Counted from the stretch's first letter, positions 10,084-20,273 are shown. The stretch: 64,000 nt of DNA from Salinisphaera sp. (GCF_002729955.1 NZ_PBYA01000051.1:61484-125483), one strand, 5' to 3'. The notes: a model not told the origin generated them from the letters alone. A program made the numbers and translations.

Positions 10084-10701
10084 ATGGCCTCCCCGGATCG
10101 ACGCTGGGTGTTGGCCTCGGGCAATGCCGGCAAGCTTGCCGAAATGCGCAGCCTGTTGGCGGCGCTCGATATCGAGCTGCTCAGCCAGAGCGAGTTCGCC
10201 GTGCCCGATGCCGAGGAAACCGGCATCGGCTTTGTCGACAATGCGCTGATCAAGGCCCGCCATGCGGCCGCGCTGACCGGCCTGCCGGCAGTCGCCGACG
10301 ATTCCGGCCTGGCGGTGGATGCACTCGACGGCGCGCCGGGCGTCCACTCGGCCCGCTATGCCGGCAGCCACGGCGACGACGCGGCCAATAACGCCAAGCT
10401 CGTCGCCGCCCTCGACGGACTCGCCCCGGCGCAGCGCGGCGCGGCCTTTCATTGTTGCCTTGTGGCCACCCGCTCGGCGAACGACCCCGTACCGGTCATC
10501 GCCCATGGCGTATGGCGCGGCCGGGTACTCGAGGCACCACGCGGCGCGCACGGCTTTGGCTACGACCCGCTGTTCTGGGTGGACGAAGAGAACGCCAGCG
10601 CCGCCGAAATGGGGGCCGAGCGCAAGAACGCGATCAGCCACCGCGCCCGCGCCATGCACCAGCTCGTCGAGCAACTGCGCGTCGATGAGCATCACGGCTG
10701 A
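10084..10701 (+). CDS. rdgB: RdgB/HAM1 non-canonical purine NTP pyrophosphatase
   Basis: It hydrolyses dITP, XTP and ITP to monophosphates so that deaminated purines stay out of DNA. The 205-aa protein shows ASGNAGKLAEM at the N-terminus, FVDNALIKARHAA, the VADDSGLAVDALDGAPGVHS core (about residues 70-90) and the FGYDPLFW motif (about 160). Length is normal. It overlaps the hemW start by 17 nt, so translation is probably coupled. Confidence 0.95.
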   Translation: MASPDRRWVLASGNAGKLAEMRSLLAALDIELLSQSEFAVPDAEETGIGFVDNALIKARHAAALTGLPAVADDSGLAVDALDGAPGVHSARYAGSHGDDAANNAKLVAALDGLAPAQRGAAFHCCLVATRSANDPVPVIAHGVWRGRVLEAPRGAHGFGYDPLFWVDEENASAAEMGAERKNAISHRARAMHQLVEQLRVDEHHG

Positions 10702-11866
10702 ACAGCCCGCCCCGGCGGTCGCAAAGCGGCACGGCATACCGCTGTCGGTCTATGTCCACCTGCCCTGGTGCGTGCGCAAGTGCCCCTACTGCGACTTCAA
10801 TTCGCATCGTGCGCCGGCCGAACTGCCGGAGACCGGCTATATCCACGCCCTGCTGTCCGACTGGGCGCTCGCCGCGGCCGACGAAAACCGGCCGATCGAT
10901 ACCGTATTCTTTGGCGGCGGCACGCCCAGCCTGTTTTCGGCGGGAGCGATCGGTCGAATACTCGCTGCGCTGGACGCCAGGCTCGGTTTGTCGAGCGACT
11001 GTGAAATAACTCTCGAGGCCAACCCGGGTACGACCGAACGGACCCGCTTTGCCGATCTGCGGGCGGTGGGCGTCAACCGGCTTTCGCTGGGTATTCAGAG
11101 CCTGGACAACGACTGCCTGAGCGCGCTCGGACGTATCCACGGCGCCAGCGAAGCCCTGGCCGCGATCGACGATGCCCGCGCCGGGGGCTTTACCGCGATC
11201 AACTGCGATCTGATGTTCGGGCTGCCCGGCCAGACCGATGCCCGGGCCATGGCCGATATCGACGGCATCATCGAACGCGAGCCGGGCCATATCTCCTATT
11301 ACCAGCTCACCCTCGAACCGAACACGCCGTTCTATCGACAGCCGCCGGCCCTGCCGGACGACGATACGGTGGTCGAGATATTCGAGCAGGCCGGCGAACG
11401 CCTGCGCGGGGCGGGCTACGAGCAGTACGAAGTCTCGGCCTGGGCACAGCCGGGGCGAGCATGCCGCCATAACGAAAACTACTGGCGCTTCGGCGACTAT
11501 CTGGGTATCGGCGCAGGCGCTCACGGCAAGCGCACGCGGGCTGATGGCCGTATCGAGCGCAGCGCGCGCCAGCGCTGGCCTACGGGGTACATGAGCGTGG
11601 CCGGCAGGCCGGCGTCGATTGCCGAATCCCGCCTGCTCGATGAAGACGATGCCTGCTTCGAATTCCTGCTCAACGGCCTGCGCCGACGTGCAGGCGTGAC
11701 CCGTGACGATTATGAACAACGCACCGGGCTCGACTGGCAGGCCCTGGGCACGACGCTCGCAGAGCCGATCACGAAAGGGCTCGTAGCCTTCGATGACCAA
11801 ACCCTGCGCGCAACCGACCGCGGCTGGCGGTTTCTGGATACGATCCTGGCAGAGGTGCTGCCCTGA
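10685..11866 (+). CDS. hemW: radical SAM heme chaperone HemW
   Basis: HemW is a radical-SAM protein that delivers heme to haemoproteins and was long mis-named oxygen-independent coproporphyrinogen oxidase. The CxxxCxxC cluster motif is CVRKCPYC (about residue 32), followed by FFGGGTPSLFS, LEANPGT and NRLSLGIQSLDNDCLSALGR. The ATG at 10685 gives 393 aa, the family length; the frame stays open upstream only as an overlap with rdgB. The stop overlaps the next gene as ATGA-type coupling (TGATG). Confidence 0.93.
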   Translation: MSITAEQPAPAVAKRHGIPLSVYVHLPWCVRKCPYCDFNSHRAPAELPETGYIHALLSDWALAAADENRPIDTVFFGGGTPSLFSAGAIGRILAALDARLGLSSDCEITLEANPGTTERTRFADLRAVGVNRLSLGIQSLDNDCLSALGRIHGASEALAAIDDARAGGFTAINCDLMFGLPGQTDARAMADIDGIIEREPGHISYYQLTLEPNTPFYRQPPALPDDDTVVEIFEQAGERLRGAGYEQYEVSAWAQPGRACRHNENYWRFGDYLGIGAGAHGKRTRADGRIERSARQRWPTGYMSVAGRPASIAESRLLDEDDACFEFLLNGLRRRAGVTRDDYEQRTGLDWQALGTTLAEPITKGLVAFDDQTLRATDRGWRFLDTILAEVLP

Positions 11867-12054
11867 TGCTCGAAGAACAGACCGTGACCTGTCCTTATTG
11901 CGGCGAGCCGATCGTGCTGGTGGTGGACTGCTCGGCCGGCGATCAACGCTATACCGAAGACTGTTTCGTGTGTTGCCAGCCCATCCTTGTGAGCGTCGAA
12001 GTGGCACCCGACGGCAGTCTGGCGCATATCGAGGCCGCGGCCGAAAACGACTAG
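11866..12054 (+). CDS. small CPxCG-type cysteine-rich protein
   Basis: A 62-aa protein with two Cys pairs, TCPYCGE near the N-terminus and DCFVCCQP in the middle, the spacing of a small zinc ribbon. Proteins of this size and pattern form the 'CPXCG motif-containing cysteine-rich protein' family, whose function is unknown. The start codon overlaps the hemW stop (TGATG), so it is the last gene of the rph operon. Confidence 0.85.
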   Translation: MLEEQTVTCPYCGEPIVLVVDCSAGDQRYTEDCFVCCQPILVSVEVAPDGSLAHIEAAAEND

Positions 12055-12216
12055 CGCCAGCAACCGGTAACGCCAATTCACGGGTGGCCGTGCGGGCTGA
12101 TTGGAACGCCTGGAATTCGACGTTCGTCGTAGCCGTTTTGATAAAAAAATGACGTTTTGACAGCCACTTGCCAACGCAAAGCCGGGCTATCGCTGGTCGC
12201 AGGGCCAACGCGCCGG

Positions 12217-12222
12217 TATACT
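12217..12222 (+). promoter_or_regulatory. candidate -10 box upstream of malic enzyme gene
   Basis: TATACT lies 82 bp before the chosen start. The best -35 at 17-bp spacing is TGGTCG, which is poor, so this is only a tentative promoter. Confidence 0.3.
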
Positions 12223-12303
12223 CGCGAATTCATCGATTACTGCCTGGGTGCGCCCTGTCGTGCGCCGCCGGGCTCCTTACGCTTCAACGCAAAGCCAAAC
12301 TGC

Positions 12304-13575
12304 ATGGCCGATTACTCGCGCAAACAGGAAGCTCTGGATTACCACGCAAAGCCCAAGCCCGGGAAACTTGCGATATCGGTCACCAAGCCTTTCACCACCT
12401 ATGAAGAACTGTCGCTGGCGTATACGCCCGGCGTAGCCGAACCGGTGAAAGAGATCCGCGATGACCCGGAGGCAGCCTTTCGCTATACCTCGAAGGGCAA
12501 TCTGGTCGCGGTCATCTCCAATGGCACCGCAGTCCTTGGCCTGGGCAATACCGGCGCGCTTGCCAGCAAGCCGGTCATGGAAGGCAAGGCGGTTCTGTTC
12601 AAGAAGTTTGCCGACGTCAACGTCTTCGATATCGAAGTCAACGCCGACAACCCGAAGGACTTCATCGATACGGTCGAACGTATCGCCCCCACCTTCGGCG
12701 GCATCAATCTTGAAGATATCGCCGCCCCGCACTGTTTCGAGATCGAGAACACGCTCATCGAGCGTCTGGATATCCCGGTCTTTCACGACGACCAGCACGG
12801 CACCGCGATCATCGTCGCCGCCGGGCTGATCAATGCGCTGGAGCTGCAGGGCAAGCGCCTCGCCGACGCAAAAATCGTGTGCATGGGCGCAGGCGCGGCC
12901 GGCGTGGCCTCGATGAACCTGCTGCTGGAAATGGGCGCACAGCTCGAAAACGTGTTCATGTGCGATCGCAAGGGTGTCATTCACTCCGATCGCGACGACC
13001 TGTCCGAGCAGAAGGCCCAGTTCGCCACCAAGACCGACCTGCGCAGCGTCGACGACGCCATGAAGCAGGCCGACGTATTCATCGGCCTGTCCGGCCCGGA
13101 TACCGTATCCAAGGAACAGATCGGCATGATGCCGGCCAAGCCGGTGGTCTTCGCGCTGTCGAATCCCACGCCGGAAATCACGCCGGAAGAAGCCAAGAGC
13201 GTGCGCGACGATCTGATCATGGCCACCGGGCGCAGCGACTACCCGAACCAGGTCAACAACGTTCTGGGCTTTCCCTATATTTTCCGCGGCGCGCTGGACG
13301 TGCGCGCCCGTCGGATCAACATGACGATGTGCGTCGCCGCGGCCCGGGCCATGGGCGAACTCGCCCGCCAGCCGGTACCTAACAGCGTACTCGAGGCGCA
13401 TAGTCAGGATGCCATGTCGTTCGGGCCGGATTACATCATTCCGAGCCCCTTCGATCCGCGCCTGATCGATTTCATTCCGCCCGCCGTGGCACAGGCCGCT
13501 ATCGCCACCGGCGTTGCGCGTACAGAATATCCTTCGCATTATCCGCAGCCGGTCGTCGAGCCCGACCAGGGCTGA
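12304..13575 (+). CDS. malic enzyme, short form without phosphotransacetylase domain
   Basis: It oxidatively decarboxylates malate to pyruvate with NAD(P). The 423-aa product contains [14 protein letters not shown], the [18 protein letters not shown] metal-site segment, [14 protein letters not shown] and the GAGAAGVAS dinucleotide-binding loop. This is the MaeB catalytic part. It ends after the [10 protein letters not shown] region where E. coli MaeB continues into a roughly 330-aa phosphotransacetylase-like domain that is absent here. ATG 12304 is chosen because similarity begins at [13 protein letters not shown]; no strong ribosome-binding site is visible. gltA follows after 36 bp. Confidence 0.9.
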   Translation: MADYSRKQEALDYHAKPKPGKLAISVTKPFTTYEELSLAYTPGVAEPVKEIRDDPEAAFRYTSKGNLVAVISNGTAVLGLGNTGALASKPVMEGKAVLFKKFADVNVFDIEVNADNPKDFIDTVERIAPTFGGINLEDIAAPHCFEIENTLIERLDIPVFHDDQHGTAIIVAAGLINALELQGKRLADAKIVCMGAGAAGVASMNLLLEMGAQLENVFMCDRKGVIHSDRDDLSEQKAQFATKTDLRSVDDAMKQADVFIGLSGPDTVSKEQIGMMPAKPVVFALSNPTPEITPEEAKSVRDDLIMATGRSDYPNQVNNVLGFPYIFRGALDVRARRINMTMCVAAARAMGELARQPVPNSVLEAHSQDAMSFGPDYIIPSPFDPRLIDFIPPAVAQAAIATGVARTEYPSHYPQPVVEPDQG

Positions 13576-13611
13576 AAAGACTAGAGACGGACAACACCCG
13601 GGAGATCGTAG

Positions 13612-14904
13612 ATGAGTCAACCCTTCAAGATCAGCAATCCGCAGGACGACAGCAGCACCGAGCTGCCGCTCGTCGAAGGCACGCTCGGCACACCCGGCGT
13701 GGACGTGCGCGGCCTGAACACCAAGCAGGGCGTATTCACCTACGATCCCGCGTTCACGGCCACCTGCAGCTGCAAGTCCGATATCACCTTCATCGACGGT
13801 GAGAACGGCATCCTCATGTATCGCGGCTATTCCGTACAGGAACTGGCCGAGAAGTCGAGCTTCCTGGAAGTCTGTTACCTGCTGCTCAACGGCGAACTGC
13901 CCGACACCACGCAGATGGAAGACTTCCGCCATTCGATCACGCATCACACGATGCTCAACGAATCGCTGGTGAAGTTCTACGACGGTTTCCATTACGATGC
14001 CCACCCGATGGCCATCCTCACGGGTATCGTCGGTTCGCTGTCGGCCTTCTATCACGACACCACCGACATTCGTGACCCCGAGCATCGCGCGATCTTTGCC
14101 CACCGCATGATCGCCAAGATGCCCACGATCGCGGCCGCCGCCTACAAGCACTCCATTGGTCAGCCCAAGATCGGCCCGAAGAACCATCTGGACTACGCGG
14201 CCAACTTCCTGCGCATGTGCTTTGCCGTGCCGGCCGAGGAATACGAGGTGGATCCGGTCGCCGCGAAGGCGCTGGACGTGCTGTTCATCCTGCACGCCGA
14301 TCACGAGCAGAACGCCTCGACCTCGACCGTGCGCATGGCCGGCTCCACCGGCGCCAACCCCTATGCCGCGATCTCTTCGGGCATCGCGGCCCTGTGGGGG
14401 CCCGCCCACGGCGGCGCCAACGAAGCCGTGCTCAACATGCTCGCCCAGATCGGCGACGTGTCGCAGGTACCGAAGTATCTGGAAAAGGCCAAGGACAAGA
14501 ACGACCCGTTCCGTCTGATGGGCTTTGGCCACCGCGTCTACAAGAACTTCGACCCGCGCGCCAAGATCATCCGCGGCTACTGCCACGAGATCCTCGAGCA
14601 CTACGGCATGCAGAACAACAAGCTCTTCGAGCTGGCGCTCGAGCTTGAACGCATCGCCCTGGAAGACGACTACTTCGTCGAGCGCAAGCTCTATCCGAAC
14701 GTCGACTTCTACTCCGGCATCATTTATCAGGCGCTGGGCATTCCGATCAACATGTTCACGCCGATGTTCGCCATCGCGCGTACGGTTGGCTGGGCGGCCC
14801 ACTGGTCGGAAATGATGGCCGACCCGGGCATGCGTATCGCGCGTCCGCGCCAGGTGTATACCGGCTACCAACTGCGTGACTATGTCGATATCGGCAACCG
14901 CTGA
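13612..14904 (+). CDS. gltA: citrate synthase (type II)
   Basis: It condenses acetyl-CoA with oxaloacetate as the entry step of the TCA cycle. The 430-aa protein is full length for the hexameric gammaproteobacterial type. It shows [55 protein letters not shown] and NVDFYSGI, which contain the catalytic His and Asp residues. GGGAG precedes the ATG. It is next to the malic enzyme, and a strong terminator follows. Confidence 0.97.
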   Translation: MSQPFKISNPQDDSSTELPLVEGTLGTPGVDVRGLNTKQGVFTYDPAFTATCSCKSDITFIDGENGILMYRGYSVQELAEKSSFLEVCYLLLNGELPDTTQMEDFRHSITHHTMLNESLVKFYDGFHYDAHPMAILTGIVGSLSAFYHDTTDIRDPEHRAIFAHRMIAKMPTIAAAAYKHSIGQPKIGPKNHLDYAANFLRMCFAVPAEEYEVDPVAAKALDVLFILHADHEQNASTSTVRMAGSTGANPYAAISSGIAALWGPAHGGANEAVLNMLAQIGDVSQVPKYLEKAKDKNDPFRLMGFGHRVYKNFDPRAKIIRGYCHEILEHYGMQNNKLFELALELERIALEDDYFVERKLYPNVDFYSGIIYQALGIPINMFTPMFAIARTVGWAAHWSEMMADPGMRIARPRQVYTGYQLRDYVDIGNR

Positions 14905-14938
14905 GCATAACGATCGCTGAAGCGATCGCCGACATGCG

Positions 14939-14968
14939 AAAAAAGCGGGCTGCGGCCCGCTTTTTTTT
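14939..14968. terminator. Rho-independent terminator after gltA
   Basis: GCGGGC-TGCG-GCCCGC flanked by A and T runs (extended A/T stem) forms a classic terminator 40 bp past the gltA stop. An inverted repeat (CGATCGCT...AGCGATCG) lies just before it, at about 14911-14928. Confidence 0.85.
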
Positions 14969-15011
14969 GCCCGTGCATCTGCACCGGCGCGCCCACGCTA
15001 TTGTTGACGGC

Positions 15012-16271
15012 ATGAACAACGAAAAGGTCATCGGCGAATCGATCGCGGTATGCGGCGAATGCGACTGGGTCGCGCGCGTGCCGGCCCGCAAGGCGGGAGA
15101 AACCGCGCATTGCCCGCGCTGCGGCCACCATGTCGCGCCGCCGGCGCAGCCCGATCACCAGCGCCCGCTCGCCTGGGCGCTGGCGACGCTGGTGATGCTC
15201 GGCCTGGTGTTTGCCTTCGATTTTCTGAGCTTTTCCACCCGCGGCGTCGCCCACAGCATGAGTTTCTTCGACGCCGCTCGAGCCATGGCCGGCCACGACT
15301 ATCCGAGCCTGGGCGTACTGCTTTTCATGACCACCGCCGGCCTGCCAGCAGCCTATCTGCTGGCGCTGATCTTTCTACTTATCCAGGCCGCGGGGGGTCG
15401 ATCGGGACCCGCGACGCGCATGCTGGCGCGCAGCCTGCGCCCGATGGAACCGTGGATGATGGCCGACGTATTCATCGTCGGCGTACTGGTGAGCCTGATC
15501 AAGATCGTCACCCTGGCGGATGTCGCGATCGGCACCTCGTTCATCGCCTTCTGTATTTATGCCCTGCTTCTGTTACGTACGTTCACGTTCATCGATTGGG
15601 CGTCGCTCTGGCAGGATCTGGCACCGAAGCAGGCGATCGACTCGCATCTCGAAACCGGGCGTACCGGCGCGAGCCAGGATGCGGTGGCCTGTCGCGGCTG
15701 CGGCCTGGCCTTTCAGCCACACCGGCATGGACACTGCCCCCGCTGCAACCGGCGCCCGGTCAGCAACGCACTCGACCGGATTCAACTGACCTGGGCGCTG
15801 CTGATCACCGCGATCATCCTGTATATTCCTGCCAACATCTATCCGATCATGTCGACCACCAGCCTGGGGTCGACCGATCCGCAGACGATCATCGGCGGCG
15901 TACTGCACCTGGCCCATACCGGCTCCTGGCCGATTGCCCTGGTTATCTTTGTCGCCAGCGTGGTGGTGCCGATCAGCAAGATCGCTGCCCTGGCCTGGCT
16001 CTGCCTGGCCGCGAGCAATGGCTGGCACGACGATTCGCGATCCCAGATGCGCCTGTACCGCATCACCGAAAAGATCGGGCGCTGGTCGATGATCGACGTT
16101 TTCGTGGTCGCGGTTCTCGTGGCGCTGGTACGCGCCGGGGCACTGATGGCCATCGAACCCGGCCCCGCGGCGCTTTGTTTTGCCGCGGTCGTGATCATTA
16201 CCATGGTCGCCGCGCATACCTTTGACACCCGCCGGCTCTGGGGCGCGACTTTCGAACGAGACTGCCCATGA
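15012..16271 (+). CDS. pqiA: PqiA family inner-membrane protein
   Basis: PqiA is the integral membrane partner of PqiB and PqiC in lipid transport between inner and outer membranes. The 419-aa protein has two repeats, each opening with a zinc-ribbon-like double CxxC: CGECDW...CPRCGHH (about residues 14-40) and CRGCGLAF...CPRCNRR (about 228-252). Each ribbon is followed by about four hydrophobic helices. The ATG at 15012 avoids an extension through the upstream terminator. Its stop overlaps the pqiB start (ATGA). Confidence 0.9.
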   Translation: MNNEKVIGESIAVCGECDWVARVPARKAGETAHCPRCGHHVAPPAQPDHQRPLAWALATLVMLGLVFAFDFLSFSTRGVAHSMSFFDAARAMAGHDYPSLGVLLFMTTAGLPAAYLLALIFLLIQAAGGRSGPATRMLARSLRPMEPWMMADVFIVGVLVSLIKIVTLADVAIGTSFIAFCIYALLLLRTFTFIDWASLWQDLAPKQAIDSHLETGRTGASQDAVACRGCGLAFQPHRHGHCPRCNRRPVSNALDRIQLTWALLITAIILYIPANIYPIMSTTSLGSTDPQTIIGGVLHLAHTGSWPIALVIFVASVVVPISKIAALAWLCLAASNGWHDDSRSQMRLYRITEKIGRWSMIDVFVVAVLVALVRAGALMAIEPGPAALCFAAVVIITMVAAHTFDTRRLWGATFERDCP

Positions 16272-17914
16272 CGCAAGACCCGAACACTGCCGTCACCCAC
16301 GGCCCGCGGCGCCGACGCATTTCGCCGGTATGGTTCATTCCGCTGGGCGCGGCCCTGATCGGCCTGTGGCTGATCTATCAGAACGTGATGTCGCGCGGAC
16401 CCGAAATCACCCTCGCCCTGGATACCGCGGACGGCCTCGAGGCCGGCAAGACACTGGTCAAGGTCCGCAGTGTCGAGGTCGGCCACCTGGAATCGGTGCG
16501 TCTGGCCGACGACTACGAAGGCGCGGTCGCCACCGTCCAGATGAACCCGGATACCTCCGAACTGCTGGTGGCGGACAGCCGATTCTGGGTGGTCAAGCCA
16601 AGAGTCGGGCGCCAGGGCATCAGCGGGCTGGGCACCATCCTGTCGGGCGCCTATATTCAGCTCGAACCCGGCAGCGCCGACAAGCACCGCCGCGAGTTCG
16701 AGGTTCAGGATACGCCGCCCGCCACCTCGTCTAGCGAGCCGGGCATCGCGGTACGCCTGACCAGCGACGGCGACAATTCGCTGGCGGTGGGCGACCCCAT
16801 CATCTATCAGGGGCAGACGGTCGGTCAGATCGAGGACAGCGAGTTCGTCCTCGAGCAACAGCATATGGAATACCGCGTGTTCGTGCGCGAGCCCTATGCC
16901 CAGCTGATTACCCAGACCACCCAGTTCTGGCTGCGTTCGGGCATCGATTTCCATCTCGGTTCCGACGGCGTGGACGTGCAAACCGGCTCGCTGCAGAGCA
17001 TTCTTGCCGGCGGCGTCACCTTTGGCCGAGCCGACGGTGTCCCACCCGGCCAGCCGGCCAGCGCCGGCCAGGCGTTCAAGCTCTATGCAACACGCGGCGC
17101 AGCGAATCAGGACCGCTTCGATCACAAGATCCGCTACGTGATCCTGCTCGACGACTCGGTGCGCGGCCTGTCGCCCGGGGCGCCGGTCGAATACCGCGGC
17201 CTGCGTATCGGCACGGTCGAACAGGTGCCCTTCTTTCGCGACGACTTCAACCTGCAACGCCTGTCCGACTTCAAGATCCCGGTGCTGATCTCCATCGAAC
17301 CGCAGCGCCCTGCCAACAGCTGGGCCGACTGGAGCGACGCCGAATGGCGCGCGAACAACAAGCGCTTTTTCGCCAACGGTCTGCGGGCCACCATCAAGTC
17401 GGGCAATCTGCTGACCGGCGCAACCTTCATCAATCTGCAGTTCGAGAGCAACGCGGACGACTACCGGCCGATGACCCTCGGCGAATACGAAGTCTTCCCC
17501 AGCGTACCGAGCAGTATTACCAGCATCCAGAGCCAGCTGTCGGACCTGATGGACAAGCTCAACGCCATCGACGTGCGCCCGATCGCCAACAACCTCAAAC
17601 ACACGCTGGAAACCTCGAACGCCACGCTCGACGAACTGCACCGCGCCACCCGCAATATCAATCAGCTGCTCGAAGCCCGAGACACCCGAGAGCTGCCGGG
17701 CACGCTGCGTGCCACGCTCGCCGAGCTGCAGGACACCCTCGAAGGCTTCCAGCAGGGCGCGCCGGCCTATGGCGAATTCAGCCGCTCGCTGGATCGCCTC
17801 AACCGGGTGCTCGACGACGTCGCGCCGCTGGCGCGCACCCTGCATGACCGTCCCAACGCCCTCATCTTCGGCCGTCCCGAAGATGGCGATCCGATTCCGA
17901 AGGCCGCCCGATGA
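16268..17914 (+). CDS. pqiB: PqiB, MCE-domain intermembrane transport protein
   Basis: PqiB forms a periplasm-spanning tube of stacked MCE rings that carries lipids across the envelope. The 548-aa protein has one N-terminal transmembrane helix (about residues 19-39) followed by three MCE domains, recognisable by GLEAGKTLVKVRSVEVGHLE, the VGDPIIYQGQTVGQIE repeat and LSPGAPVEYRGLRIGTVE. A C-terminal helical stretch (about 420-530) would form the upper needle. The gene overlaps both neighbours by 4 nt. Confidence 0.93.
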   Translation: MTQDPNTAVTHGPRRRRISPVWFIPLGAALIGLWLIYQNVMSRGPEITLALDTADGLEAGKTLVKVRSVEVGHLESVRLADDYEGAVATVQMNPDTSELLVADSRFWVVKPRVGRQGISGLGTILSGAYIQLEPGSADKHRREFEVQDTPPATSSSEPGIAVRLTSDGDNSLAVGDPIIYQGQTVGQIEDSEFVLEQQHMEYRVFVREPYAQLITQTTQFWLRSGIDFHLGSDGVDVQTGSLQSILAGGVTFGRADGVPPGQPASAGQAFKLYATRGAANQDRFDHKIRYVILLDDSVRGLSPGAPVEYRGLRIGTVEQVPFFRDDFNLQRLSDFKIPVLISIEPQRPANSWADWSDAEWRANNKRFFANGLRATIKSGNLLTGATFINLQFESNADDYRPMTLGEYEVFPSVPSSITSIQSQLSDLMDKLNAIDVRPIANNLKHTLETSNATLDELHRATRNINQLLEARDTRELPGTLRATLAELQDTLEGFQQGAPAYGEFSRSLDRLNRVLDDVAPLARTLHDRPNALIFGRPEDGDPIPKAAR

Positions 17915-18510
17915 AAACACGCCCCCTGCTCTGCCTGGCCACCGCCACCCTGCTTGCCGGCTGCGCCGGCAGTGCGTCATCGCCGTCGTTGTTCGTACTC
18001 GACCCGGGATCGGCCCGCCAACCGATGTCGGCTGCAGCCACGGCGCGCACACAGCTAATGGTCGCGCCGGTCGAGATCGCGCCGGTACTCGATGAACGCG
18101 GCATCGTCTATCAAACCGGCCCGCACCGGGTGGTCATCGCCAACCACAACCGCTGGGCGGCGCCGCTGGGCGAGCAGCTGCGGGAGTCCCTGATCGCGAC
18201 GCTCGCAGAAGAACTCACCGACATTCAGGTCGTACGGCGTGCCGATTCGGCCACGACCGATCGCTACACGCTGCGCACGCGCGTTGAGCAGTTCATGGGG
18301 CACTACGACGGACAGGCACGAATCGTGGGCGAATGGCAGCTCGACGACCCCGAAGGTCGTGCCGTCGTACGCCAGCCTTTCCTGCAGGAAGTCGCGCTCA
18401 CCAACGACGGCTACGAAGCGCTGGTCGAAAGCCTGGCCGAGGGCTGGCAGGCCACCGGCCAGGCCATGGCCCCGGCCATCAGCCGGGCCACGTCGGATCG
18501 CTCCCGGTAG
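17911..18510 (+). CDS. pqiC: PqiC/YmbA-like outer-membrane lipoprotein
   Basis: The protein begins with a lipoprotein signal ending LLAGC (Cys near residue 19) and continues as a 199-aa DUF330/ABC-type auxiliary domain (SLFVLDPGS..., RWAAPLGEQLRESL). PqiC is the outer-membrane partner of PqiB. It overlaps pqiB by 4 nt and is followed by a terminator shared with rho, so pqiABC is a closed three-gene operon. Confidence 0.88.
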   Translation: MKTRPLLCLATATLLAGCAGSASSPSLFVLDPGSARQPMSAAATARTQLMVAPVEIAPVLDERGIVYQTGPHRVVIANHNRWAAPLGEQLRESLIATLAEELTDIQVVRRADSATTDRYTLRTRVEQFMGHYDGQARIVGEWQLDDPEGRAVVRQPFLQEVALTNDGYEALVESLAEGWQATGQAMAPAISRATSDRSR

Positions 18511-18541
18511 ACCGAATCCGCCGAACGCGCCTATCGCGCAT

Positions 18542-18572
18542 AAAAAAGCGGGCCGTACTGGCCCGCTTTTTT
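18542..18572. terminator. bidirectional terminator between pqiC and rho
   Basis: AAAAAA, then the stem GCGGGCC-GTACT-GGCCCGC, then TTTTTT. The A run and T run make it usable from both sides. It lies 31 bp after pqiC and 70 bp from the rho stop. Confidence 0.85.
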
Positions 18573-18641
18573 CGTAACGCCGGCTTCAAACCCGGAGCGT
18601 GTCCTCATGAGATATGACGTCATATCCCATGACGAGCCGCC

Positions 18642-20150
18642 TTAACGTTTCATCGATTCGAAGAACTGGGCGTTGGTCTTGGTCTGCTTCATGCGATCGA
18701 TGAGCAGCTCCATGGCCGCCAGGTCGTCCATGCCATGCAGGAGCTTGCGCAGCACCCACATGCGCTGCAGTTCGTCCTGAGGCACCAGCTTCTCCTCGCG
18801 GCGTGTGCCGGAGCGATTGACGTGGATGGCCGGGTAGATGCGCTTTTCGGCAATACGGCGGTCCATATGAACCTCCATGTTGCCGGTACCCTTGAACTCC
18901 TCGTAGATGACCTCGTCCATCTTGGAGCCAGTCTCGATGAGCGCCGTGGCCAGGATCGTGAGGCTGCCGCCTTCTTCCACGTTACGAGCCGCGCCGAAGA
19001 AGCGTTTGGGTTTCTGCAGCGCGTTGGCATCGACGCCGCCGGTAAGCACCTTGCCCGAGGACGGGGCGGTGGTGTTGTAGGCACGGGCCAGACGGGTCAG
19101 GGAGTCGAGCAGGATGACTACATCCTTCTTGTGCTCGACCAGACGCTTGGCCTTTTCGATCACCATGTCGGCGACCTGCACATGGCGCGAGGCCGGCTCG
19201 TCGAAGGTCGAGGATACGACTTCGCCGCGCACGCTGCGCTCCATCTCGGTGACTTCCTCGGGGCGCTCGTCGATGAGCAGCACGATCAGATGACACTCGG
19301 GGTAGTTATGCGCGATCGACTGGGCGATGTTCTGCATCATCATCGTCTTGCCGGCCTTGGGCGGCGAAACGATCAGGCCACGCTGGCCCTTGCCGAACGG
19401 CGCCACCAGGTCGATGGTACGTGCGGTGATGTCTTCCGTGGAGCCGTTGCCCAGCTCCATGACCATACGCTCGGTGGGAAACAGCGGCGTAAGGTTTTCG
19501 AACAGTACCTTGCCCTTCGACTTCTCCGGCGGATCGCCGTTGATCTCGTCGACCTTGAGCAGGGCGAAATAGCGCTCCGACTCCTTCGGCGGGCGGATAC
19601 GGCCCGAGATGTTATCGCCGGTACGCAGAGAAAAGCGCCGGATCTGGCTGGGCGAGACATAGATGTCGTCCGGCCCGGCCATGTAGGACGATTCGTTCGA
19701 ACGCAGAAAGCCGAAACCGTCGGAGAGAATCTCGAGCACGCCGTCGCCGTAGATGCGCTCGCCCGATTTCGCATGCCCCTTGAGCATGGCGAAGATCAGA
19801 TCCTGCTTGCGCATGCGCGAGATGTTTTCGAGCTCCATCTCCTGCGCCATGTCCATGAGCTCGGCGGCAGTCTTCTGCTTGAGCTCGCTCAGGTGCAGAA
19901 TCGGGCCGTCGCCGGCGACGCCCGCATAGGCCTCGAACTCGGCCTCGTCGATATCCTCGTTGGGCGGGTTGTTGCCGCCCTTGTTCGGGCCGCCGCCCTT
20001 GCCGCGGTTGTTGCCGCCGCTGTTGCGCGGTTTGTTCGGTCCGTTGGGATTCTTGCGGCGCCGGCCGCGGCGGTTGTTATTGCCGCCATTGCCATTGTTG
20101 TTGCTGTTCGAATCCTTGGACTGGCGTTCGTCGACTGTTTCTTCAGACAC
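18642..20150 (-). CDS. rho: transcription termination factor Rho with Asn/Gly-rich N-terminal extension
   Basis: Rho is the hexameric RNA-dependent ATPase that ends transcription. From about residue 83 the 502-aa protein is canonical: the [14 protein letters not shown] start, the RNA-binding DGFGFLRS, Walker [36 protein letters not shown] and the [14 protein letters not shown] end. Residues 2-82 are a low-complexity tail rich in Asn, Gly, Arg, Lys and Pro that E. coli Rho (419 aa) lacks. The start codon is GTG at 20150 with no strong ribosome-binding site visible. It is downstream of trxA on the same strand, 123 bp apart. Confidence 0.96.
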   Translation of the reverse strand: MSEETVDERQSKDSNSNNNGNGGNNNRRGRRRKNPNGPNKPRNSGGNNRGKGGGPNKGGNNPPNEDIDEAEFEAYAGVAGDGPILHLSELKQKTAAELMDMAQEMELENISRMRKQDLIFAMLKGHAKSGERIYGDGVLEILSDGFGFLRSNESSYMAGPDDIYVSPSQIRRFSLRTGDNISGRIRPPKESERYFALLKVDEINGDPPEKSKGKVLFENLTPLFPTERMVMELGNGSTEDITARTIDLVAPFGKGQRGLIVSPPKAGKTMMMQNIAQSIAHNYPECHLIVLLIDERPEEVTEMERSVRGEVVSSTFDEPASRHVQVADMVIEKAKRLVEHKKDVVILLDSLTRLARAYNTTAPSSGKVLTGGVDANALQKPKRFFGAARNVEEGGSLTILATALIETGSKMDEVIYEEFKGTGNMEVHMDRRIAEKRIYPAIHVNRSGTRREEKLVPQDELQRMWVLRKLLHGMDDLAAMELLIDRMKQTKTNAQFFESMKR

Positions 20151-20237
20151 GGCTATCTATGAGTTGCAGCGAAAACCGGCGCTGGATGCGCGCCTATTCG
20201 CGGTGGGAAGGCGTTCGACTTCTTGCGAATCAAACGA

Positions 20238-20265
20238 AGACCGCCGGCGGATATGCCGGCGGTCT
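20238..20265 (-). terminator. hairpin downstream of trxA
   Basis: An 11-bp perfect stem (AGACCGCCGGC / GCCGGCGGTCT) with a 6-nt loop starts 9 bp past the trxA stop. Only TCGTTTG follows, so it may be a weak terminator or a processing hairpin between trxA and rho. Confidence 0.55.
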
Positions 20266-20273
20266 GGAGCGGA

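Noticed and set aside
12277..14871. An 864-codon minus-strand frame opposite the malic enzyme and gltA
   Set aside because: Same reason: a shadow of two well-supported genes.
15839..18052. A 737-codon minus-strand frame opposite pqiA-pqiC
   Set aside because: Shadow of the pqi operon.
19960..20110. Microsatellite-like GTTGTT/GCC repeats in the rho start region
   Set aside because: They are the codons of the Asn/Gly-rich protein tail, not an independent DNA repeat.
20107..20121. GTTCGAATCC-like string resembling a tRNA T-loop
   Set aside because: It lies within the coding sequence of rho's N-terminal tail and no cloverleaf forms around it. No tRNA was found in the window.
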